Below are positions 29,118 through 37,633 of a stretch of DNA of 39,367 bases, one piece after another (positions within the stretch are counted from its first letter, which is position 1; the number at the start of each line of letters is the position of its first letter). The stretch comes from Clostridia bacterium (lineage in GTDB: Bacteria > Bacillota > Peptococcia > Peptococcales > BICA1-8): NCBI GenBank assembly GCA_012720075.1, contig JAAXZE010000075.1:1-39367 (forward strand), read 5' to 3'. A model generated the notes under the pieces. The model was not told the origin of the DNA and made no database searches. It was given only the letters and a program-made list of their open reading frames with translations. Made by a program: the position numbers and the translations under genes.

Positions 29118-30395
29118 ATGTACCGCCCTGATCATTTGCAAAATATTGCTTATGTCTGGAGTAATACCGAAGGCTTAGTGGGTGATGACATAACCTTTTT
29201 AGTGGCAAGGGCTCTGATTAAATTAGAACAAGAAAGGCAAGGGATAGAAAAAGTTGTTGAAATCAGCGGAAGGAATGTAATTGACGCTGTTTCATGGTAC
29301 GAATATCCTAGAACGGTCCAAGGCCAATTATTAGTGGATTTGCATTTGGAATCAGCCGGTAAAGGAGAAAAAACCAAGTTTTATAAACTGGCTTTGCCTT
29401 ATCGAGCACCTATTAAATCTTTTCGGTTAGGAGAATTAAACCCCGAAGTAAAATTTGTGCATGCCAAGAAAATGGGGGGCGATAGTCTTTTAATAGAGGG
29501 GATAATTTGTCTAACCTGTTTGGGATATTTGCCTTGGCGGGGGAAAAAAAGTAATATAGGCGGTGCTTTTACAGATAGCAGCATAATAAAGCTGAATAGT
29601 TTATTGCCGGAAATAAAGGAAATGGTTTGCACTCAAATAAAGTTCAATCCCTTTGGTTATAGCATAAAGGATAATATTTTAAGTCTCAGAGGTTGGAAAG
29701 AAATCCATCTAATGTATATTGCCCAGGAAAGTAGAGGGGAAAGGATAGTGGTCACCCATCAAAACGAGCCTTTTGCCAAAGAAATAGAATTGAACGGTGA
29801 TCTGCGCTCTTTAAGCTATTGGGAAATTAATAATGAAAAAACGGAAAATTATGTCTTAGGGTCCAGGGAAGTTAAAGTGGTAGGCAATTTCCGGATTTCG
29901 GGCCAATCGGTGCCGGGAATGCCGGCAAACAGCCAGACCGGTGAAATACTAAAAAGCATCAAAGAAATGACCAAGATTATAAAAAATAAGCAAAAAAACA
30001 CCCCGGAAGGAAAATTAAATGAAGACAGAAAAACTGAGGAACTTATAAATAATCCTCCGGAGGAAATGAGGGAAGAGCCCATGGTTAGTCTGCCGGAGAA
30101 CTCGATAGATGAAATTGAGCGGGCTTCTGAGAGCGAAACTCCCGAAAGGGAAGCACCCCAGGCAACCGAGGAAGAAATTAGCGCTGAAAGGGAGCAGGAA
30201 TCGTCTCCGGAAGAGGAAAAGGAAGCAGTACCTCTAGTACCTCTGCTGTTGGAGGAAAAGAAAGAAAAAGTAATTGAAAAAGATTTAGAAGAAGAAAAAA
30301 CGGAGCTTACTTCGGATAATAAAGAAGGCACTATAATACCACGGCAATCCAAAAGGGAAAAGCTAAGTAAATATATGCGACCCTTAAAAAGTTGA
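29118..30395 (+). CDS. Uncharacterised protein with globular N-terminus and highly acidic Glu/Lys-rich C-terminal tail
   Basis: Good RBS (aaaggagtg) before MYRPDHLQNIAYVWSN; tail EEEISAEREQESSPEEEKEAVP... Confidence 0.75.
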   Translation: MYRPDHLQNIAYVWSNTEGLVGDDITFLVARALIKLEQERQGIEKVVEISGRNVIDAVSWYEYPRTVQGQLLVDLHLESAGKGEKTKFYKLALPYRAPIKSFRLGELNPEVKFVHAKKMGGDSLLIEGIICLTCLGYLPWRGKKSNIGGAFTDSSIIKLNSLLPEIKEMVCTQIKFNPFGYSIKDNILSLRGWKEIHLMYIAQESRGERIVVTHQNEPFAKEIELNGDLRSLSYWEINNEKTENYVLGSREVKVVGNFRISGQSVPGMPANSQTGEILKSIKEMTKIIKNKQKNTPEGKLNEDRKTEELINNPPEEMREEPMVSLPENSIDEIERASESETPEREAPQATEEEISAEREQESSPEEEKEAVPLVPLLLEEKKEKVIEKDLEEEKTELTSDNKEGTIIPRQSKREKLSKYMRPLKS

Positions 30396-30420
30396 GTTTG
30401 TTAGTGTGTGAGTGTAAGAT

Positions 30421-30453
30421 TAATTGAGAATTGAGAATGGAGAGTTGAGAATT
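30421..30453 (-). repeat. Intergenic repeat module taattgagaattgagaatggagagttgagaatt
   Basis: 32/33 match to reverse complement of 37580-37612. Confidence 0.85.
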
Positions 30454-30532
30454 ATTTTTAAGGTATCTATTCTGTGACGTTCAATTCCCTTTCTAGTTCT
30501 TCCAACATTGCAACTTTTCCATTACGAAAACT

Positions 30533-30593
30533 GATGTCACGATGATACGATGTCGCGTTTAACCTTAACCTAGCGCAGTGAAACCTTAACCTG
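30533..30593 (-). repeat. Intergenic repeat modules (gatgtcacgatgatacgatgtc; ggttaaggtttcactgcgctaggttaaggtt on minus strand)
   Basis: Reverse complement resembles 37397-37432 and 37515-37535. Confidence 0.7.
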
Positions 30594-30917
30594 TTTTTGT
30601 ATAACTGTAGAACGGCAGAACAGTAGCACTGTAGTTTCGGAGCAAAGCTCCTAAATATAAACTTTTTTCGACACGGTTAAAGGGAGGTTAATGCCTTCCT
30701 TTTTCATTTGCAAGCAGAAACGCTTTGCGGTGGGATTAAAAAAAATCCATAAGGCATAAGAAATGATGACATTATTTTTACCGTTTCTCAAACCCGAAAA
30801 CCGGAACTAATAAATGGTCCGTTTTTTTAAAGTAATACTTCAAGATATTTCAAAGGTTAAAATTTTGTAGCTGTTGTAAATCTATGGGGTAAAGTTTCTA
30901 AAAATTACCTACCTCTT

Positions 30918-30950
30918 TTGACAAAATATTCCAACAACATGAATTATAAT
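30918..30950 (+). promoter_or_regulatory. Spo0A/SigA-type promoter upstream of spoIIE: TTGACA-21-TATAAT
   Basis: -35 30918-30923, -10 30945-30950, unusual 21-bp spacer as in B. subtilis spoIIE; 0A-box-like TTTGACAAAA over the -35. Confidence 0.7.
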
Positions 30951-30989
30951 ATAGGTCAGCACTATCTGTTTGCAAAAGAGGGTGGAGCA

Positions 30990-33326
30990 ATGTTAGGCAA
31001 ATTGGCGACAAAACAACAAAAGGCTACGGTAACTATAACCGGGGGTTTTAGGTGGGAAAATATTGTCTTTGGGGTAATGGGTTGTGTTCTGTCGCAAGCG
31101 GTAATAATGGGGGAAATACGACCTTTTGGGCCGGCTTTATTAGGGGCTGTCTCGGTTTGGGATAAGCAAAAACGATGGTGGGTTTTGGCCGGTACCATTT
31201 TAGGCACTTTGTTGACCGGCGACGGAATGGCGATGATCTCCAATATTTTAGTATATTTTCTCATTTTCGGTGCTCTCTATAAAATCTTTTTGGTAAATCA
31301 CCAGCAATGGCTCATTGTGTCCGGATTGGTTATGGCCATTGTTTTAATAACAAAAGGTATTTTTATTATATTTGGACAAGGCCCCCTTTACGGATGGGTT
31401 GCCACGGCTTTTGAAAGTTTATTTGCCGGTTTAATTACCATGGTTACTTTGACCAGTTTAGGCGCCTGGGAAAAAAGGAATCAAAACATCCAACTGGCAA
31501 TTGAAGATAAAATCAGCTGTTTTGTAATGGGTTTGGGTGTTCTTTTGGGATTAAGTGATTTATACTTGGCGTCTCTCAATATCCAAAGTTTTGTGTCAAG
31601 AACGGCCGTATTATTAGGAGCCTTTTACGGTGGCCCGGGAGGGGCGGCGGCTATTGGGACATTGGTAGGCTTAGTTCCCAGCATGGGCGGTAAAATAAGT
31701 ACTGCCAGCATCGGTTTTTATGCCTTAGCCGGTTTATTGGGCGGTATTTTTAAAGGCCTGGGAAGACTGGGTATTTTAATTGGTTTTGCCTTGGGCAATT
31801 TAATGCTTTCAATGTATTTTTTCGGTCAGGAAGAGGTGGTCCTTTCCTTATTGGAAACTACACTGGCCGGTGCGGTTTTTTTGTTAATTCCACAGAAATA
31901 CCTGGTTGTTGAAAAAGAAGTCCTTGCTGCTCATTATCCACCTGGTATAGAAGAAGGCGCAAGGAAATTAGAACATATGGCCCAGGTATTTAACGAGCTT
32001 AGTAAAGCTTTTGTTCCCGTTACTGCCGTTTTAGAAGAGGATGGGCAGGAAAAAAACCCCTTAACTCTAATGTTGCATGAAGTTTCCGGTCAGGTTTGTC
32101 AGCGTTGCGTCCATAGCTCAACGTGCTGGGACAAGGATTTCCCAAAAACTTACCGTTCCATGGTGGACGTATTTTCTAAAGCTGAAGCAACCAATCGCAT
32201 CGCAGAACACTATTTTTCACTGGATATTCAAAGGAGGTGCATGCGACTCAGGGAGTTAAGCACCGCTTTAATGTACCAATTAAAACTTTATAAACAAGAA
32301 AAAAAATATCAGGACAAGCTTATCAGTTCCCAGCAGTTGGTAGCCCAGCAGCTGGCCGGAATGGCTGAGATGGTTAAAGGTTTTGCCCAGGAATTAAGAT
32401 TAAGAGAAACAAAGGATGAGGAGCTGGCTCAATACCTAAAAGAATATCTGGTGGATGATAATATAAAAGTCCAGAATATTAATGTAATTGAAACAACCGG
32501 GGGAGATAAGGAAATTATCATAGTCCAAAAGGCATGCCCTGAGCAAAACTGGTGCCACCAGTTTATCGCTCCTAAAGTTTCGCAAATTTTGGACCGCACT
32601 TATACAGTAAGAGAAACCCATTGTCCAACGGCCGGCAATAAAACCTGTACTTATCATTTGAATCCTAATAAAACCTATTCAGTTACTACCGGTGTTGCCA
32701 TGGCTATCAAAGAAGGCAGCCATGTATCCGGCGATTCCTGGACTTTTATCAATCTTGCCAACCGCAAATTTGTCATGGTTTTAAGCGACGGCATGGGCGC
32801 CGGACCTAGAGCTTCCCGGGAAAGCGCCACTGCCATCAATCTTTTGGAACAGCTCTTGGGAGCCGGGTTGAGCATAAAAATGGCTGTCGATACCGTCAAT
32901 TCGGTATTGTATTTGCGGTCGGGCGAAGAAATCTTTACCACCATAGATTTGACGGTTATCAACGAAGTTACTGGAACAGCGGAATTTATCAAAGTTGGGG
33001 CGTCCCCCTCCTTCATTAAAAGGCGAACCCAGGTTCAAGCTGTGAAGGCCAAAACTCTACCGGTCGGAGTTTTCCAACAGGTTGAAGCGGAAACTTTTGT
33101 TTGTCCCGTACAGGTAGGGGATCTGATTATTAATATGAGTGACGGTGTATTTGAAGTTATAGACGGCAATATCGATGATTGGTGCCGGGTTATTCAGGCT
33201 TTACCCCAGGAAGACCCACAAAACATAGCCAATTACCTGATAGAACTGGCCCGAAATACCTTGCAAGGGAAAATTAAGGATGATTTGACGGTTTTAGTGG
33301 CCCGTATTGATTATAAAGCGGATTAA
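30990..33326 (+). CDS. spoIIE: Stage II sporulation protein E (PP2C phosphatase)
   Basis: Multi-TM N-terminus; VMVLSDGMGAGPRASRESATAINLLEQLL PP2C core; start reset to 30990, downstream of promoter. Confidence 0.95.
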   Translation: MLGKLATKQQKATVTITGGFRWENIVFGVMGCVLSQAVIMGEIRPFGPALLGAVSVWDKQKRWWVLAGTILGTLLTGDGMAMISNILVYFLIFGALYKIFLVNHQQWLIVSGLVMAIVLITKGIFIIFGQGPLYGWVATAFESLFAGLITMVTLTSLGAWEKRNQNIQLAIEDKISCFVMGLGVLLGLSDLYLASLNIQSFVSRTAVLLGAFYGGPGGAAAIGTLVGLVPSMGGKISTASIGFYALAGLLGGIFKGLGRLGILIGFALGNLMLSMYFFGQEEVVLSLLETTLAGAVFLLIPQKYLVVEKEVLAAHYPPGIEEGARKLEHMAQVFNELSKAFVPVTAVLEEDGQEKNPLTLMLHEVSGQVCQRCVHSSTCWDKDFPKTYRSMVDVFSKAEATNRIAEHYFSLDIQRRCMRLRELSTALMYQLKLYKQEKKYQDKLISSQQLVAQQLAGMAEMVKGFAQELRLRETKDEELAQYLKEYLVDDNIKVQNINVIETTGGDKEIIIVQKACPEQNWCHQFIAPKVSQILDRTYTVRETHCPTAGNKTCTYHLNPNKTYSVTTGVAMAIKEGSHVSGDSWTFINLANRKFVMVLSDGMGAGPRASRESATAINLLEQLLGAGLSIKMAVDTVNSVLYLRSGEEIFTTIDLTVINEVTGTAEFIKVGASPSFIKRRTQVQAVKAKTLPVGVFQQVEAETFVCPVQVGDLIINMSDGVFEVIDGNIDDWCRVIQALPQEDPQNIANYLIELARNTLQGKIKDDLTVLVARIDYKAD

Positions 33327-33360
33327 ATGGTGAAAATTTAAGCAGGAGAAATGTAAAAGG

Positions 33361-33387
33361 CTACAGAAATAATCTGTAGTCTTTTTT
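33361..33387 (+). terminator. Terminator ctacagaaataatctgtagtctttttt
   Basis: Perfect CTACAGA/TCTGTAG stem with T-run. Confidence 0.8.
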
Positions 33388-33425
33388 AATCATAATCTTA
33401 ACCTGAGTATACTGAGGGAGAAAAA

Positions 33426-34820
33426 ATGGCCGATTTGTTGTCACAGGTAAAAAAGACAATTGAAGAGTATAAGATGCTCTCTTTTAATGATGTGGTTGTT
33501 GTAGGGGTATCAGGAGGGCCTGATTCCATTGCCCTGTTACATATTCTTTATTCTTTGAAGGAGCAATATGGGTTAACCTTGTGTGTCGTCCACCTGAACC
33601 ACATGCTGAGGGGAGAAGAGGCTCGAAAAGAGGCACAATTTGTTGCAGATTTGGCAGAAAAGTGGTGTTTAGACTACAGAATTTTAGAAAGGGATATTGC
33701 TAAAATTAGTAAAGAAAAGGGACTTTCCACCGAGGAAGCGGGTCACAAAGTACGGCATGAAATTTTTCGGCAGATTGGTCAGGAAATCGGAGCTAATAAG
33801 CTGGCTTTGGGCCACCATGCCGACGACCGGGCGGAAACGGTATTGATTCATTTGCTTCAGGGTACCGGGTTGGAGGGTTTAGCAGCAATGCCTCCAAAAG
33901 GGGATTGGATAATCAGACCTCTGGCCAAAAGTTTCAAAAAAGATATTATAAAGTACTGCCAAGTTAATAATTTAGAGTATTTTTGGGACCAAAGCAATGA
34001 ACAGCTTATTTTTTTACGCAATAAAGTCAGGCTCAATCTCTTGCCTTATCTCAAAAAAGAATTTAATCCTCAAATTATCGAAAGCTTATTAAGGTTGGAG
34101 GATATAATTGTACTGGAAAATCAGTATTTGGATCTGGAAAGCAGCAAAGGATTTGATAAGATTCTAATTATAAGAGAGCATGGAAAAATTGTTTTGAATA
34201 AAGAAAAATTATTTCAGGAACATCTGGCCATTCAGCGGAGAGTTATTCGCAAGGCTTATAATTTATTGCGGCCTGAGGAACAGGGCTTGAGTTTTGGCCA
34301 TGTGGAGGATATTTTAAATTTAGCCAGGACCAAGCAGGGGTCAAAACAATTAAATTTGCCCCAAGGTATTGTCCTTAAATCTGTATACAATCGGCTGGAA
34401 TTAATAGATTCTCGGCTTAGGACGGAAAAAGAAACGGAGTTTTACAGTTTGCAATGGGATGTTCCCGGAACTATCCAACTGCCAGATAATCAAGTATTAA
34501 AGGCATCCTTTACAGAAGCCAAACCGGAGTTTGCTCAAGGCTTTTGGGAGGTTGTTTTGGACGGTGAAAAAATTGTGCCGCCTTTAATTGTTCGGCGAAG
34601 AAAGCCGGGCGACCGAATTAGACCTTTAGGGATGGCCGGAACCAAAAAGGTTAAGGATATCTTTATTGAACGGAAGATTCCCAAGGAAATAAGGGATGCT
34701 GTGCCGGTAGTTTGCTCAGGGAAGGACATTGTTTGGCTGCCGGGAATTACAATTAATGAGGGCTACAAAGCGGGTCCCAATACCAAAATTTTTTTAAAGT
34801 TAGAGATAGACAAAAAATGA
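33426..34820 (+). CDS. tilS: tRNA(Ile)-lysidine synthase
   Basis: VVVGVSGGPDSIALLHIL PP-loop; VVHLNHMLRGEEA; C-terminal RRRKPGDRIRPLGMAGTKKVKDIFIERKIPKEIRD. Confidence 0.95.
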   Translation: MADLLSQVKKTIEEYKMLSFNDVVVVGVSGGPDSIALLHILYSLKEQYGLTLCVVHLNHMLRGEEARKEAQFVADLAEKWCLDYRILERDIAKISKEKGLSTEEAGHKVRHEIFRQIGQEIGANKLALGHHADDRAETVLIHLLQGTGLEGLAAMPPKGDWIIRPLAKSFKKDIIKYCQVNNLEYFWDQSNEQLIFLRNKVRLNLLPYLKKEFNPQIIESLLRLEDIIVLENQYLDLESSKGFDKILIIREHGKIVLNKEKLFQEHLAIQRRVIRKAYNLLRPEEQGLSFGHVEDILNLARTKQGSKQLNLPQGIVLKSVYNRLELIDSRLRTEKETEFYSLQWDVPGTIQLPDNQVLKASFTEAKPEFAQGFWEVVLDGEKIVPPLIVRRRKPGDRIRPLGMAGTKKVKDIFIERKIPKEIRDAVPVVCSGKDIVWLPGITINEGYKAGPNTKIFLKLEIDKK

Positions 34821-34930
34821 ATATGTTTGAAAAATTAGGCGTATTATGGTAAAGTATATGGGTATAAATATTCTAGCTGTACTGTACCCATTTTGCTCCG
34901 GTTTTGACAGATTTGAGAGGAGGTAAATTT

Positions 34931-36886
34931 TTGAATCGGATTTTTAAGAACTTGGCTATTTACCTTTTAATAGTTCTAATAGCAGTTTCAGTTCTGCGGA
35001 TGACCAATACCCCGCCAGTTCAGGAAAAGGTTTTTGAAAACTTCACGGAATTTTATGAGGCTGTGGAAAAAGGCAAAGTTAAAAGCGTAGATATAATTAC
35101 CTATGAGCAATTCCAGGAATTATCTGGTGTTACCTCAGACGGTAAGAAATTTTCTTTGGAAGCCCCCAAAGACTACGATATGCTGATAGATAGATTGCTG
35201 GCCAATAATGTGAAAGTAAATCAATTACGCACGCCGTCTCAACCTTGGTGGATTTCGGTGTTGTCTACTTTATTGCCTGTCCTTCTATTAATCGGTGTCT
35301 TTTTCTTTATGATGCAGCAGACTCAAGGCGGCGGCGGTCGGGTGATGCAATTTGGTAAAAGCCGAGCCAAACTTCATACAGATGACAAAACGCGGGTTAC
35401 TTTTGCTGACGTAGCCGGTGCCGATGAAGTTAAAGAGGAATTAGAGGAAGTAGTAGAATTTTTAAAATACCCTAAAAAGTTTACTGAATTAGGTGCCAAA
35501 ATTCCCAAGGGTGTTTTATTGTACGGGCCCCCCGGGACCGGAAAAACGTTGTTGGCCAGAGCGGTTGCAGGTGAAGCAGGAGTACCTTTTTTTAGTATAA
35601 GTGGTTCAGATTTCGTAGAAATGTTTGTAGGGGTTGTTGCCGCAAGGGTTAGAGATTTATTTGAGCAAGCCAAAAAAAATGCCCCCTGCATAGTTTTCGT
35701 TGATGAAATCGATGCCGTTGGCCGTCAGAGAGGAGCCGGCTTAGGCGGCGGTCATGACGAGCGGGAACAAACCCTTAACCAATTGCTGGTATAGATGGAT
35801 GGTTTTAATGTAAACGAAGGCATTATTATTATTGCTGCAACCAACAGGCCGGATATTCTAGATCCAGCATTGTTGAGACCGGGGCGTTTTGACCGGCAGA
35901 TTACCGTTGATAGGCCCGATGTTAAAGGTCGGGAAGATATTTTGAAGGTCCATGTAAGGGGTAAACCCCTGGCTGAAAATGTGGATTTAGCCGTCTTAGC
36001 CAGGGGAACGCCGGGCTTTACCGGAGCAGATTTGGCTAACCTGGTTAATGAAGCTGCCCTTTTGGCGGCTCGGCGAGGGAAAAAAACCATAGGTATGACC
36101 GAGATGGAACAAGCCATTGAAAGGGTAATTGCGGGGCCGGAGAAAAAGTCCAGGGTCATCAGCGAGTTTGAGAAAAAAATTGTTTCTTATCACGAGGCCG
36201 GCCATGCTTTGTTGGCCGAACTTTTGCCCCATTGTGACCCTCTGCATAAAGTGTCTATTATCCCCAGAGGAAGAGCGGGCGGTTACACCCTCCTGTTGCC
36301 CAGAGAGGACCGGAATTACATGACTCGGTCTCAGCTGTTAGACCAAATAACCATGATGTTGGGCGGAAGGGTTGCCGAGGCCATTGTTTTAAACGAAATA
36401 AGCACCGGAGCTCAAAATGATTTGGAAAGAGCTACTTCAACAGTCAGGAAAATGATTACCGAATGGGGTATGTCCGATGAGTTGGGGCCTATCACCTTTG
36501 GCAACAGGCAAGAGCAGGTTTTCTTAGGCCGCGATATAGCCAGGGACCGCAATTATAGTGAAGCCGTTGCTTTTGCTATAGATAAAGAAGTACGGAGGAT
36601 TATGGAAGAGGCTTATGAAAGAGCCGAAAAGCTCCTCAAAGAAAATATTGATAAACTGCATTTGATTGCTCAGACCTTAATGGAAAAAGAGGTTATCGAG
36701 GCCGACGAGTTTGCTGAACTAATGAAAAAGGTAACCCATTCGACCAAAAGAGACGGTGATGAGGCTACTCCCCAGGATACCATCAAATATGATGAAGAGG
36801 TAATAAATCTTCATAATGAAGAACCGGAGGAACCCACCATTAAAATTACTTTTAGGAGTGATTATAAATGGAACAAACCTTTGTAA
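34931..36886 (+). pseudogene. ftsH: ATP-dependent zinc metalloprotease FtsH interrupted by in-frame TAG at 35792-35794
   Basis: [24 protein letters not shown] ... [40 protein letters not shown]...HEAGH in one frame; split by a single stop. Confidence 0.9.
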
Positions 36887-37317
36887 TGATTAAGCCCGAT
36901 GGGGTACAAAGGGGTTTAGTGGGTGAAATTATCGCCAGGTTTGAAAAAAAAGGGTTAAAAATAAAAGGTTTAAAATTAATTAAGGTAAGTGAAGAACAGG
37001 CCGCTGCCCACTATCAGGAGCACCAGGGTAAACCTTTTTACCCCGGTTTAATAAACTACGTTACCAGTGGGCCCGTTGTGGTAATGGTCGTAGAAGGCGT
37101 CAATGCCGTAAAGGAAGTCCGAAAACTAAACGGTGCTACAAATCCTTTAGAAGCTTTGCCGGGGACAATTAGAGGAGATTTTGCCCAGGATATCGGCAGG
37201 AATGTGGTTCATGGCTCAGACAGTGCTGAAAGTGCTCAAAGGGAAATCAACATTTATTTTCAACCCGATGAGATTTGTGATTATGACTATCTACCTTCCC
37301 GGTGGCTTTATGAATAA
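36868..37317 (+). CDS. ndk: Nucleoside diphosphate kinase
   Basis: [46 protein letters not shown]. Confidence 0.97.
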   Translation: MEQTFVMIKPDGVQRGLVGEIIARFEKKGLKIKGLKLIKVSEEQAAAHYQEHQGKPFYPGLINYVTSGPVVVMVVEGVNAVKEVRKLNGATNPLEALPGTIRGDFAQDIGRNVVHGSDSAESAQREINIYFQPDEICDYDYLPSRWLYE

Positions 37318-37320
37318 TAA

Positions 37321-37346
37321 AAACATCTCCTTCGGGGGATGTTTTT
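37321..37346 (+). terminator. Terminator aaacatctccttcgggggatgtttttt
   Basis: Stem with T-run after ndk. Confidence 0.85.
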
Positions 37347-37364
37347 TGGTATGAAAGAACCGTG

Positions 37365-37612
37365 CCATCGTGTCACCGTGACATCGTGATATCGAAAGGT
37401 TGAGGTTTCGCTTCGCTAGGTTAAGGTTGAGTTTCTTATAGTGCTCCAGTTCTGCAGCAAAGAAGATAAAAGATTAAGATTACGCCAACTTCGTTGGCTA
37501 GCTTATTAAAGTGGCATTGTGTCATCGTGACATCGATTTTCAGATGGAAGAGTTGGAAAGGAACATATAATAGATAAAAAATTCTCAATTCTCCATTCTC
37601 AATTCTCAATTA
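37365..37612 (+). repeat. Composite intergenic repeat region (gtgacatcg / aggttaaggtt / aattctcaattctccattctcaattctcaatta modules)
   Basis: Modules recur in inverted orientation at 30421-30593. Confidence 0.75.
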
Positions 37613-37633
37613 ATTATTTAGGGAGGGAAAAAC

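Noticed and set aside
20215-35794. Recoding of TAA/TAG as Glu (both gene-breaking stops replace Glu codons)
   Set aside because: TAA, TAG and TGA all end many intact genes in this window at the expected C-termini (e.g. hup, yabP and S1 end in TAG; prs and spoVG etc. in TGA/TAA), so general reassignment is not tenable.
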